A DNA stretch of 64,000 bases, taken from positions 1 to 64,000 of the forward strand of contig NZ_SMAL01000012.1 in NCBI RefSeq assembly GCF_004342165.1. The letters run 5' to 3'. Shown here piece by piece: positions 39,955 to 48,066 of this stretch. Below the pieces are notes generated by a model that saw only the letters and a program-made list of their open reading frames with translations, searched no databases and was not told the origin of the DNA. Numbering within the stretch: the first letter of the stretch is position 1; each line of letters opens with the position of its first letter. The stretch is from Natranaerovirga pectinivora (GTDB lineage Bacteria; Bacillota; Clostridia; Lachnospirales; DSM-24629). The position numbers and the translations under genes are program-made.

Positions 39955-40542
39955 TTGACAAAAATATCATGGAAACCTGGAAATATGATTTATCCATTAC
40001 CAGCAGTTCTAGTTACCTGTGGAGATACTATGGATAATTATAATATAATAACAATTGCTTGGACAGGAACCATTTGTACTAATCCCCCAATGGTTTATAT
40101 ATCTGTTAAGCCAAATAGACATTCTTATGATTTAATAAAAAGAACCAATGATTTTGTCATTAATCTTACTACTGAAAGCTTAGTAAAGGAAGTAGATTAT
40201 TGTGGCGTTAGATCAGGTAAGAATATTAATAAATTTGAAGCAACTAAATTAACCCCTGAAAAGGGAACAAAGGTAAAATCGCCATTAATTAAAGAAAGTC
40301 CTGTTAATATTGAATGTGTTGTAAAAGATATTATTAAATTAGGGTCACATGATATGTTTACAGCAGAGGTTGTAGCTGTTAATATAGATGAGAATTTTTT
40401 AGATGAAAATGGAAAATTCCACTTAGATAAAACCAAACCAATTTGTTATTCTCATGGAACGTATTTTGGGTTAAGCAAAGAGTTAGGTACATTTGGATAT
40501 TCTGTGAAAAAGAAAAAGAAATCAAAGAACAAAGTGACTTAG
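39955..40542 (+). CDS. Flavin reductase-like (FMN-binding split barrel) protein
   Basis: The product (195 aa) has the flavoredoxin/flavin-reductase fold: PLPAVLVTCGD, NIITIAWTGTICTNPPMVYISV and RHSYDLIKRTNDFVINL. It likely binds FMN and transfers electrons. The start is TTG after AAGGAGGT. Its last codons and stop lie in a GAACAAAGTGACTTAG word shared with family B repeats, so the C-terminal KNKVT may come from repeat insertion. Confidence 0.9.
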   Translation: MTKISWKPGNMIYPLPAVLVTCGDTMDNYNIITIAWTGTICTNPPMVYISVKPNRHSYDLIKRTNDFVINLTTESLVKEVDYCGVRSGKNINKFEATKLTPEKGTKVKSPLIKESPVNIECVVKDIIKLGSHDMFTAEVVAVNIDENFLDENGKFHLDKTKPICYSHGTYFGLSKELGTFGYSVKKKKKSKNKVT

Positions 40543-40557
40543 TCTTACTTAATAGAA

Positions 40558-40631
40558 TTTTTTACTTAATAGAAAAGAGAACTTTTCTATAAGTAAAAAA
40601 TAGGTGTGCATAAGCACACCTATTTTATTTT
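40558..40631. terminator. Tandem hairpins between convergent genes
   Basis: The first stem, 19-20 bp, pairs TTTTTTACTTAATAGAAAAG with CTTTTCTATAAGTAAAAAA (40558-40600). The second, AAATAGGTGTGC with GCACACCTATTT, runs into T-rich DNA (to 40631). It serves the flavin reductase gene and the converging 48-aa gene. Confidence 0.88.
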
Positions 40632-40771
40632 TGATCAAACATGGATTGCATATTATTGAACTTTTTTTTCATACCTCTAACTGTTTTTTTATCCATATTG
40701 TCCATAAGCATTGCAGCTGAAGCACCAATTAAACTACCAAGAACAACACCTGTTGTAAATCTACCTTTCAT
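40625..40771 (-). CDS. YtxH-like small membrane-associated protein (48 aa)
   Basis: The protein starts MKGRFTTGVVLGSLIGASAAMLM, a Gly/Ala-rich single membrane helix, followed by a basic tail (KKTVRGMKKKF). This is the shape of short YtxH-type proteins. AAGGAGAG lies 7 bases before the ATG. Function is unknown. It is close to a DnaA-box cluster upstream. Confidence 0.75.
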   Translation of the reverse strand: MKGRFTTGVVLGSLIGASAAMLMDNMDKKTVRGMKKKFNNMQSMFDQK

Positions 40772-40841
40772 ATATAACTCTCCTTTATAATAATTGATAC
40801 CATTAGTATTAAAAAATTAGTAGAAATTATACATTAAAAAT

Positions 40842-40902
40842 GAACAAAGTGACTTATTTTTATTTAAACCAATTAAAGTAACCTTTAGTGAAGTCTCTTT
40901 AT
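40842..40902 (+). repeat. Family B-related inverted repeat
   Basis: TGAACAAAGTGACTT (left) and GTGAAGTCTCTTTAT (right) are degenerate inverted ends, with AATTAAAGTAACCTTTAG inside. It directly precedes the DnaA-box cluster. Confidence 0.5.
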
Positions 40903-40916
40903 TTTTTTACTACAAT

Positions 40917-41024
40917 TTATCCACACGAATAATAGGTTATCCCCAAAAAAACGGTGGATAAGTGACGAAAAATGGTGGATATATTAGTAAAACCTCTTTA
41001 AAATAAAAGGAATTTTTATCCACA
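40917..41024. promoter_or_regulatory. DnaA-box cluster outside oriC
   Basis: Within 108 bp there are two perfect TTATCCACA boxes (40917-40925, 41016-41024). There is also TTATCCCCA (40937-40945), TTATCCACC on the minus strand (40953-40961) and a weaker ATATCCACC (minus strand, 40973-40981). It is non-coding, between the 48-aa gene and the dinB partner gene, about 28 kb from oriC. It may titrate or regulate DnaA, or act as a regulatory site for the neighbouring genes. Confidence 0.75.
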
Positions 41025-41072
41025 AAATACAGGATAATTCGACAGCATTTTTAAAATATTAAACAAACATAT

Positions 41073-41336
41073 CTAAATTTTAAATAAAAACCATTTACAA
41101 GAGTTAAGTTCATACTTTATTTCACAGGGTTTTTCTAAGGTGTCTTGGGCGATTGTACAGGCATATGTCCTAATAAGATTGCCTGCTATTTTCTCTTCTT
41201 TATGGTACAATATAGTTAAAACTTTAATTGTTTTAAGATATTTATCTTCTGTTTCAAGACGAAATTTTAAAGGCATTATGACGCCTTCAACATTAAAATA
41301 AGCAATCATATCAACGGGTTGCTTAACTACCTTCAT
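41073..41336 (-). CDS. Small protein encoded downstream of dinB
   Basis: The product (87 aa) has the core PVDMIAYFNVEGVIMPLKFRLE and ends YELNSCKWFLFKI, with cysteines near 63, 74 and 82. There is no signal or TM. AAAGGTGAT precedes ATG 41336; the frame opens one GTG earlier. It follows dinB by 14 bases, so it is probably co-expressed and may take part in translesion synthesis or the damage response. Its family is not recognised with confidence. Confidence 0.75.
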   Translation of the reverse strand: MKVVKQPVDMIAYFNVEGVIMPLKFRLETEDKYLKTIKVLTILYHKEEKIAGNLIRTYACTIAQDTLEKPCEIKYELNSCKWFLFKI

Positions 41337-41350
41337 GTGTATCACCTTTC

Positions 41351-42601
41351 CTAAAGTAAACTAGACATGATGGGATAATCTTTTATAGGCATACCACCTA
41401 CGAAAGGTTCAATAGGTGCATTTAAAAAACTACCTCTAATAATTGATTGATTACCATATTTGTTCCTAATTAAATCAATAGAAGAATCTAAGCGTTGTAA
41501 TTTTTCCCTTTTATCAATATCAAAAAAATTAAGCTGGACTTCTTTATTGGAAGTAATATTAGAGGCTCTAACACCTAGTTGCCTTATTGGTTGACCATCC
41601 CATAGTTCATTAAATAGATTACAAACGACCTTATAAATGTCATTGGTTATATTGGTAGAAAAAGTTAGCTTTTTTTGATGTGATGAGGATATAAAATCAT
41701 TTGTTTTAATACTTATACTAATTAAATTGGTTAAATAATTGGCTTCTCTAATTCGCATACAAACAGATTCTGTTAAAGATAGAAGAATTGTTTTTGCAGT
41801 CTTACCATCTTCTACATCAAAAGAAATCGTTGTTGAATTACCGATTCCTTTAACATCTTCAGTAATATTAAAAACAGAAGAGTCTTCCTTTCCATTAGCA
41901 TAATGCCATATTAATAGGCCATGGCTTTTAAAATGGGTATAAAGCAGGTCAGGATCAGACTTTGCTAGATCACCTATTGTATAAATACCGAATTTGAATA
42001 GTTTTGGAGCCGTTGCTTTTCCTACCATAAATAAATCTTTTACAGATAATGGCCACATTTTTGAAGGTATTTCATCCGGGAAAAGGGTGTGAACCAAATT
42101 AGGTTTTTGAAAATCAGAAGCCATTTTAGCTAATAGTTTATTAGTAGAAATGCCGATATTAACCGTAAAACCCAATTCATTTTTTATTCTGTTTTTTATA
42201 TGATTTGCAGCTAGTAAGGGAGAGCCAAAGTGTTGTTTCATATTGGTATAATCAAGAAAACATTCATCTACGCTATATCTTTGTATAAAAGGAGAATAAT
42301 CTTTTAAAAGCTCTATCATAGCATTACTACATTGTAAATATAGAGCATAATTAGGAGGAATAATTTTCAAATCAGGACATTTTTTTAAAGCTTCTGTTAA
42401 AGGTTCTCCAGTTTTAATATTATATTTTTTTGCAGGTATAGATTTTGCCAAGATAATACCACGCCTTTTATCTATGTCTCCACCTACAGCAGAAGGGATA
42501 GAGCGCAAATCAATATCCATACCTTTTTGAAGAGCATAAGCAGCTTCCCAACTTAAATAAGCAGAATTAACATCAATGTGAAAAATAAATCTTGTATGCA
42601 T
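41351..42601 (-). CDS. dinB: Y-family DNA polymerase IV (DinB/ImuB-like)
   Basis: This translesion polymerase (416 aa) has the N-terminal catalytic block FHIDVNSAYLSWEA (Asp near 9), RRGIILAKS, the active-site VDECFLDYT near 120 and the helix-hairpin-helix MVGKATAPKLFKFGIYTIGDLA near 218. A little-finger domain follows. The frame stays open to 42829, but those codons are the reverse complement of aroK; ATG 42601 has AGAGGTGG. It is divergent from the aroK-like gene. Confidence 0.93.
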   Translation of the reverse strand: MHTRFIFHIDVNSAYLSWEAAYALQKGMDIDLRSIPSAVGGDIDKRRGIILAKSIPAKKYNIKTGEPLTEALKKCPDLKIIPPNYALYLQCSNAMIELLKDYSPFIQRYSVDECFLDYTNMKQHFGSPLLAANHIKNRIKNELGFTVNIGISTNKLLAKMASDFQKPNLVHTLFPDEIPSKMWPLSVKDLFMVGKATAPKLFKFGIYTIGDLAKSDPDLLYTHFKSHGLLIWHYANGKEDSSVFNITEDVKGIGNSTTISFDVEDGKTAKTILLSLTESVCMRIREANYLTNLISISIKTNDFISSSHQKKLTFSTNITNDIYKVVCNLFNELWDGQPIRQLGVRASNITSNKEVQLNFFDIDKREKLQRLDSSIDLIRNKYGNQSIIRGSFLNAPIEPFVGGMPIKDYPIMSSLL

Positions 42602-42680
42602 TAGACCACCTCTAAATGTATTATATACGAACATATGTTCTAAGTAAAGAATAAAAAATTGGAAAGGAGAAGATTTACTT

Positions 42681-43181
42681 ATGAATAACATCATATTAAT
42701 TGGAATGCCTGGAGCAGGAAAAAGTACAATTGGCGTTATATTAGCAAAAACTTTAGGATATGGATTTTCGGACACAGATTTAATAATACAAAAAGAAGAA
42801 AATGAGTTATTACAAAATATAATTAACACTAAAGGACTAGAAACATTTTTAAAAATAGAAGAGGATGTAGTTAGTAAGATTCATTATGAGAACACAGTAG
42901 TTGCAACTGGAGGTAGTGTTGTTTATAGTGAAAAAGCTATGAGGCATCTTAAAGAAATAGGAAAAATAGTATATCTAGAGGTACCTTTACCAATAATAGA
43001 AGAGCGATTAAAAAACATTAAAACTCGAGGCATTGCTATGAAAATGGGTCAAGATATAAAAACGCTATACGAAGAAAGAATACCTCTATATGAGAAATAT
43101 AGGGACATAAAAGTCAATGCTGGAAAAATGTTAATAGAACAAACCATAGAAGAAATCGTTAAAGAAATTAGTAACAATTAG
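42681..43181 (+). CDS. aroK: Shikimate kinase-like protein
   Basis: This P-loop kinase (166 aa) has Walker A GMPGAGKST (8-16), the shikimate-binding SDTD near 33 and a lid region around KTRGIAMKMG. The usual GGG motif reads ATGGSVV, so the substrate site is slightly altered. It most likely phosphorylates shikimate for aromatic amino acid synthesis, but no other aro gene is near. AAAGGAGAAG lies upstream. Confidence 0.82.
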   Translation: MNNIILIGMPGAGKSTIGVILAKTLGYGFSDTDLIIQKEENELLQNIINTKGLETFLKIEEDVVSKIHYENTVVATGGSVVYSEKAMRHLKEIGKIVYLEVPLPIIEERLKNIKTRGIAMKMGQDIKTLYEERIPLYEKYRDIKVNAGKMLIEQTIEEIVKEISNN

Positions 43182-43305
43182 TTACATAAAAAAAAATCTC
43201 TTGAATATAAAAATTATATACAAGTTTTTTACAAAGGTTGTATATTTGGATATAGCTGTACAAGATTTAGATAAATATAGCCGATATCTAGGGAGGGATT
43301 TTTTA

Positions 43306-44652
43306 ATGATTAAAAACTATATTATTGATACAAATGTAATGATTCATGATCCGCACTTTATTTATAACTTTTCAGATAATAATATTATAATTCCTTTGCT
43401 TTGTATTGAAGAACTAGATTCTTTGAAAAGAAGAGAAGGAATTGTTGGCTTTCATGCAAGAAATGTGGCAAAGGAATTAAATAGAGTTATGGCTATGGGA
43501 GACATATCAAAAGGGATAACATTACCTAATGGAGGAACTATTAGAGTAGAACTAGATCAAATGCATACAGAAGTACTACCAAATGGAGTAGATTTCAATA
43601 AAAATGATTCCAAGATTATAGCAGTTGCTTTAAATTTAAGAAATCAAAATAAAACAATACCTACCATATTGATTACAAAAGATTTATATATGACCATAAA
43701 AGCAAGATCTGTAGGTTTAAAAGTAGAAGATTATAAAAGTGATAAGATAGAGACAGATAAGGTGTATAAAGGGTATATAGAGGTTACATTATCATCAGAT
43801 GAAATAAATAAAATATACAATGGTGGATTAGATATAGAAAGCATAGAGGAGAATTTATATCCCAATGAATTTTTGCATATAAAAAGCTTGGATAAAGAGG
43901 GGCATGAAGTAATTGCAAAATTTGATGGGGGCAAAATAGTTCCATTAAAATATGCTCAAGATACTGCTTGGGGGTTAAAACCTATAAACAGAGAACAGAA
44001 AATGGCATTTGAATTACTGATGGATCCAAAGGTCCATTTTGTATCCATCACTGGTGGAGCAGGATCAGGGAAAACCATACTATCAACAGCTACAGCATTA
44101 CAAAATGTAATAGAAACAAATCAGTATAGAAAAATTATATTTGTAAGACCTGTTATTGCAGCAGGAAATGATATAGGCTATCTGCCAGGAAATGAAAGAG
44201 ATAAATTAAAACCTTGGATGGGAAGCTTTTATGATGCTATTGAAAATCTATCAGATATAAAGCATACCAAAAAAGGGCAAGAGAATGAAAAACCACAATT
44301 TACAGTAGAAGACTTTATAGAGCAATTTAGACAACAAGGGGTTATAGAAACCAAAACATTTACCTATATGAGAGGAAGAACCTTCAGTAACTCTTTAATT
44401 ATTGTTGATGAAGCTCAAGAAATGACGCCGCATTTAGCAAAGTTAATGCTAACAAGAGCAGGACAAAATTCAAAATTTGTTTTAATTGGAGATCCAAGTG
44501 ACAATCAAATAGACAATCATTATATAGATGCTAAGTCTAATGGGTTAGTATATACCATTGAAAAAATGAAACCATTTGATATAACAGGACATGTGACTTT
44601 GAATAGAGTAGAAAGAAGTCCATTAGCAAAAATAGCGGAAAGAGAAATGTAA
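43306..44652 (+). CDS. PIN-PhoH fusion ATPase (PhoH2/YlaK type)
   Basis: The product (448 aa) has an N-terminal PIN-type nuclease domain (YIIDTNVMIHDP, later NKNDSKIIAVAL with acidic residues) and a C-terminal PhoH ATPase: Walker A GGAGSGKT (250-257), Walker B LIIVDEAQEMTP near 365. Related PhoH2 proteins unwind and cleave RNA. The frame opens at 43201; ATG 43306 has AGGGAGGG upstream and gives the complete PIN start. Confidence 0.93.
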   Translation: MIKNYIIDTNVMIHDPHFIYNFSDNNIIIPLLCIEELDSLKRREGIVGFHARNVAKELNRVMAMGDISKGITLPNGGTIRVELDQMHTEVLPNGVDFNKNDSKIIAVALNLRNQNKTIPTILITKDLYMTIKARSVGLKVEDYKSDKIETDKVYKGYIEVTLSSDEINKIYNGGLDIESIEENLYPNEFLHIKSLDKEGHEVIAKFDGGKIVPLKYAQDTAWGLKPINREQKMAFELLMDPKVHFVSITGGAGSGKTILSTATALQNVIETNQYRKIIFVRPVIAAGNDIGYLPGNERDKLKPWMGSFYDAIENLSDIKHTKKGQENEKPQFTVEDFIEQFRQQGVIETKTFTYMRGRTFSNSLIIVDEAQEMTPHLAKLMLTRAGQNSKFVLIGDPSDNQIDNHYIDAKSNGLVYTIEKMKPFDITGHVTLNRVERSPLAKIAEREM

Positions 44653-44662
44653 GTTTTAAAAC

Positions 44663-44713
44663 AAAAAGTAGAGATTTAAAGTGAATGAAGGGCTTTGAAT
44701 CTTTACTTTTTTT
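44663..44713 (+). terminator. Terminator after phoH2
   Basis: AAAAAGTAGAGATT and AATCTTTACTTTTT pair with one mismatch around a 23-base loop, followed by T. Confidence 0.75.
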
Positions 44714-44847
44714 ATTGCTATAGGGAAATGAAATAATTTAAAATTAGGATAAGCTTTTTAGAACAAGTAAACCTTTAAAAATAAGTTTTAGAATATGTCA
44801 ATATTTGATATAATATAACCAATGAAAAAAATTATATAAGACATGTT

Positions 44848-44896
44848 AACTCAGCTTATGTATCTTCTTCGTAAGAGAAAAAAGCTTTGTTGAAAA
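44848..44896 (+). repeat. Family A repeat, half copy (module 1)
   Basis: AACTCAGCTTATGTATCTTC, CTTCGTAAGAG and AAGCTTTGTTGAAAAA match module 1; the sequence then runs straight into the mtnN ribosome binding site 44900-44905. Confidence 0.75.
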
Positions 44897-44910
44897 ATTA
44901 GGAGGCACAT

Positions 44911-45609
44911 ATGAAAAGATTAGGCATTATAGGGGCAATGGAAGAAGAAATTGCTTTATTAAAAGAAAAAATAGACATAAGTAAAACAGAAGAAATGGCA
45001 GGTATGGTTTTCTATACAGGTACTATGAGAGACAATGAAATTATATTGGTTAAAAGTGGTATTGGAAAAGTAAATGCTGCCGTATGTACCCAAATATTAA
45101 TTGATAAATATAATGTAGAAGCTATTATTAACACTGGAGTAGCAGGAGGAATAGCAGCTGATGTAAACATTGGAGATATTGTTATATCTTCAGATACAAT
45201 GCAACATGATGTGGATGCTACAGGATTTGGTTATAAACTAGGAGAAATACCAAGAATGGAAACCTCTACTTTTAAAGCAGATGAAAAACTAATAGATCTT
45301 GCAAAAAAAGCAAGTGAAAAGGTGAATAAAAATCTAAAAGTATTTGTAGAAAGAATTGTTAGTGGGGATCAATTTATATCAAATGTAGAAAAGAAAAATA
45401 TGATTTTAGAAGTATTTAATGGGTACTGTACAGAAATGGAAGGCGCAGCTATTGCTCAAGTAAGTTATCTTAATCAAGTGCCATTTGTAGTCATTAGGGC
45501 TATATCAGATAAAGCAGATGACAGTGCAGAGATTAACTTTAATGAGTTTGTATTAAAAGCTGCAGAGCATTCAAGTAATATGATTGAACTAATAGTAGAT
45601 GAGATTTAA
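44911..45609 (+). CDS. mtnN: 5'-methylthioadenosine/S-adenosylhomocysteine nucleosidase
   Basis: This enzyme (232 aa) hydrolyses MTA and SAH, recycling the products of SAM-dependent reactions. Catalytic Glu12 (GAMEEEI), Glu in TEMEGAAIAQV near 174 and Asp in ISDKAD near 197 are in place, with NTGVAGGI near 76. TTAGGAGG precedes the ATG. Confidence 0.96.
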   Translation: MKRLGIIGAMEEEIALLKEKIDISKTEEMAGMVFYTGTMRDNEIILVKSGIGKVNAAVCTQILIDKYNVEAIINTGVAGGIAADVNIGDIVISSDTMQHDVDATGFGYKLGEIPRMETSTFKADEKLIDLAKKASEKVNKNLKVFVERIVSGDQFISNVEKKNMILEVFNGYCTEMEGAAIAQVSYLNQVPFVVIRAISDKADDSAEINFNEFVLKAAEHSSNMIELIVDEI

Positions 45610-45682
45610 ATAAAAATTTCCCTTTCCAAAGAAAATAGAATAGGTTATAATTAAAATGTAAAAATTTGGAAGGGGCGGAAAT

Positions 45683-46438
45683 ATGTTAGATGGGCTAATA
45701 AAAGGACAAGTTATAAATATAATAATTATTTTAGTGGGAATAGTAGGAATAATTGCGCTATTGATTTCCAATACTGTATATAGCACTTTACTTAAAGAAA
45801 GTAAAGATGTGGGATTTTCTGAAAGCAAATTATTGAAAAATATAAAGTTAAAATATGAAAATTGTTACAAACTAGAATTATATATTCACGAAGTAGAAGC
45901 ATTTATTGATAAAAATTTATATGGAAAAAAAATATTCAAAATACCTATTTATTTTTGGGAAAATATTGCGTTAGAAACAATGTATATTTGTATGATATTA
46001 GGATTCTTAGGTAGCCTTATTAATGTAACTTATTATATACAAAATAATATACTGCCAATTATTAACGGGCTTATACCAGGAATAGTTGGTTTTACTATGG
46101 CGACTGTATTACTCATCATAAAAACTTTTGTTGCTGTAGAAACTAAGAAGAACGTATTTTATTCTAATGTAAAGGATTACTTACAAAACATATTAAAGAA
46201 TAAATTAGATCAGCAAAGTAAAAAAGAGGGTATTTATGAAGATTATAAGAAAATGGAAGAAATGGCAATTGAGAGTAGTAAAAATAAAAAAGATATCAGC
46301 AATAATAAGAAAGATAATAAGTCTTTTGATAACAATACTAGGCATATATCAAACTATGACAAGAAAAGTAAGTACAAATCAAAGGATATTATCGAAGAAG
46401 ATTTTATAGATGATATCATAAATGAAATAATTGGATAG
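45683..46438 (+). CDS. Unknown membrane protein with a charged C-terminal tail
   Basis: The product (251 aa) has one TM near 10-32, a cytosolic helical stretch containing YENCYKLELYIHEVEAFIDKNLYG, two more TMs near 97-118 and 127-152, then a Lys/Asn/Asp-rich tail (about 185-251). The organisation recalls the anchor part of MotA/TolQ-type proteins without their signature. I do not recognise the family. GGAAGGGGCGG precedes the ATG. Confidence 0.75.
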   Translation: MLDGLIKGQVINIIIILVGIVGIIALLISNTVYSTLLKESKDVGFSESKLLKNIKLKYENCYKLELYIHEVEAFIDKNLYGKKIFKIPIYFWENIALETMYICMILGFLGSLINVTYYIQNNILPIINGLIPGIVGFTMATVLLIIKTFVAVETKKNVFYSNVKDYLQNILKNKLDQQSKKEGIYEDYKKMEEMAIESSKNKKDISNNKKDNKSFDNNTRHISNYDKKSKYKSKDIIEEDFIDDIINEIIG

Positions 46439-46452
46439 AAAAAAATACTAAT

Positions 46453-46477
46453 AAAACCACTGTAAAAGTGGTTTTTA
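46453..46477 (+). terminator. Terminator after 45683-46438
   Basis: AAAACCACT and AGTGGTTTT pair around a short GTAAA loop and run into T. Confidence 0.93.
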
Positions 46478-46480
46478 CTA

Positions 46481-46735
46481 ACTCACCTTAAGATTCGTTG
46501 AAAACATAATTTCCAAATCCTTGCAAGCAAGTTTGCAAATTACGCACCTTAAGCCTTTTACTTCGTAAAGAGCCTTAAGATTCGTTGAAAATATAATTTC
46601 CAAATCCTTGCAAGCAAGTTTGCAAATTACGCACCTTAAGCCTTTTACTTCGTAAAGAGCCTTAAAATTCGTTGAAAACATAATTTCCAAATCCTTGCAA
46701 GCAAATTTGCAAATTATATTTTCATATTAATCAAA
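46481..46735 (+). repeat. Tandem array of family A repeat, 87-bp period
   Basis: Near-identical units begin at 46493, 46580 and 46667. Each has TTCGTTGAAAA, TAATTTCCAAATCCTTGCAA, TTTGCAAATTA and the CTTTACGAAGTAAAAG-type stem (ACTTCGTAA). The last unit ends in TATATTTTCATATT, like full single copies. The gap has no gene, and an ORF on the minus strand is an artefact of the 87-bp (29-codon) period. Confidence 0.9.
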
Positions 46736-46820
46736 ATAATAGTTAATAATAAAAAAGGAATTATAGAGAAAAAAAAGAATAAGATAAATAGATATACTAT
46801 TTATTTAAAAAACAAAGCAG

Positions 46821-46848
46821 TTGATAATAATTATTGTTATGTTATAAT
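46821..46848 (+). promoter_or_regulatory. Promoter of the 2-oxoacid oxidoreductase operon
   Basis: TTGATA (46821-46826) and consensus TATAAT (46843-46848) are separated by 16 bases, about 115 bases before the first gene of the operon. Confidence 0.7.
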
Positions 46849-46962
46849 AGTTATTAGGAAGAATTTGTCATGACATAAATAATTTTAGCTAATAAAGAAG
46901 TACAAGATTCCATGGGACTTACTTACCCATTAAATAAAGGAAATAAAAAGGAGGATGACTTG

Positions 46963-48033
46963 ATGAGCGTTAAATTACCAATTACTAACAAATATGGATT
47001 TTATGAAATTCGCTTAGAGAGTATTGGAGGTCTTGGAGCTAATATAAGTGGTAAGATTTTAGGTGAATTAGGTGTCTTAAAACTTGGATTAAATGCTTCA
47101 AACTTTGCTAGTTATGGTTCTGAAAAAAGAGGAACACCAGTAAAATCTTTTGTTAGATACTGTGCGGCAGATCAAGAAATCAAAATTAGTAGTCCAGTAG
47201 AGCAACCTCATATTCTTGGGCTTTTTCATAATCGTTTAGCAGGTAAAATACCTGTTATGGCAGGGATTAATGAAAACAGTATTGTTATAGTGAATACATC
47301 AGAGGATCCTGATACAGTGAGAGATCAACTTAAAATGCATGCAGGAAGATTAGTATGTGTTGATGCTTTACAAATTTCTATTGAAGAAAAAACAAGAATT
47401 AATATGGTTATGTTAGGTGCTATTGCAAAAGTATCCGGCTTTATCTCCTTAGAAGCAATGGAAGAAGTCGTTAAAGATACTATTGGTAAAAAATATCCTG
47501 CAGCATTACCAGGGAATTTAGCTGGTGTTAGAAGAGGATATGAAGAAATAAATGAAAAATTCTATGAGGCAGATGGCAAATATGACTATCAAGAGTATGC
47601 TGAAGTAAAACGTGACTGGGGATGGGACAATATGCCTATTGGTGGCCTTAACTATCTTCATGGAAGTACAGTAGATAATGATTTAACAGCTAGTAGGGAA
47701 GGTTTTGTACCTATTTTCCATAAAGATAAATGTATTAACTGTGGGTTATGCGATTCAACGTGCCCAGATATGGTTTACCAATTTGCTGAAGGGGAATTTA
47801 GAGGAAAACCAGCAATGGTTAATCTAGGACCAGATTATCATCACTGTAAAGGTTGTTTACGCTGTGTAGAAGTCTGTCCAACAGCAGCATTAACTGAAGG
47901 AAGAGAAAGAGAAGTGGATATATGGAAAGACCATATAAGAAACCAAGACTTAATTGTAGATAAAATGGAATTTGAGGATTCAGGTGCATATTCTATGCAA
48001 ACAACAGAAAGCGAAGAAAGTTTAGATATATAA
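46963..48033 (+). CDS. 2-oxoacid:ferredoxin oxidoreductase, fused gamma-delta subunit
   Basis: The product (356 aa) joins a POR gamma domain (LESIGGLGANISGKILGELG near 20, residues about 10-190) to a ferredoxin domain with two 4Fe-4S motifs, CINCGLCDSTCP near 262 and CKGCLRCVEVCP near 302. It passes electrons to ferredoxin. ATG 46963 has AAGGAGG upstream; the frame opens at 46912 without a comparable site. The alpha-beta gene follows 33 bases later. Confidence 0.9.
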   Translation: MSVKLPITNKYGFYEIRLESIGGLGANISGKILGELGVLKLGLNASNFASYGSEKRGTPVKSFVRYCAADQEIKISSPVEQPHILGLFHNRLAGKIPVMAGINENSIVIVNTSEDPDTVRDQLKMHAGRLVCVDALQISIEEKTRINMVMLGAIAKVSGFISLEAMEEVVKDTIGKKYPAALPGNLAGVRRGYEEINEKFYEADGKYDYQEYAEVKRDWGWDNMPIGGLNYLHGSTVDNDLTASREGFVPIFHKDKCINCGLCDSTCPDMVYQFAEGEFRGKPAMVNLGPDYHHCKGCLRCVEVCPTAALTEGREREVDIWKDHIRNQDLIVDKMEFEDSGAYSMQTTESEESLDI

Positions 48034-48066
48034 TTAAACAAAAAAAACGTAAGGAGGCTATTGTTT

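Noticed and set aside
40917-41024. Plasmid or phage replication origin
   Set aside because: There is no replication gene or mobile-element marker nearby; DnaA titration or regulation is simpler.
42602-42829. N-terminal extension of dinB
   Set aside because: These codons are antisense to the aroK-like gene, lack the DinB start motif, and a good RBS precedes ATG 42601.
46478-46690. 70-codon ORF with internal 29-aa repeats on the minus strand
   Set aside because: It is produced by the 87-bp period of the intergenic family A array; it has no ribosome binding site or family similarity.
46493-46735. CRISPR array
   Set aside because: Units are contiguous near-identical 87-mers without unique spacers, and there are no cas genes.
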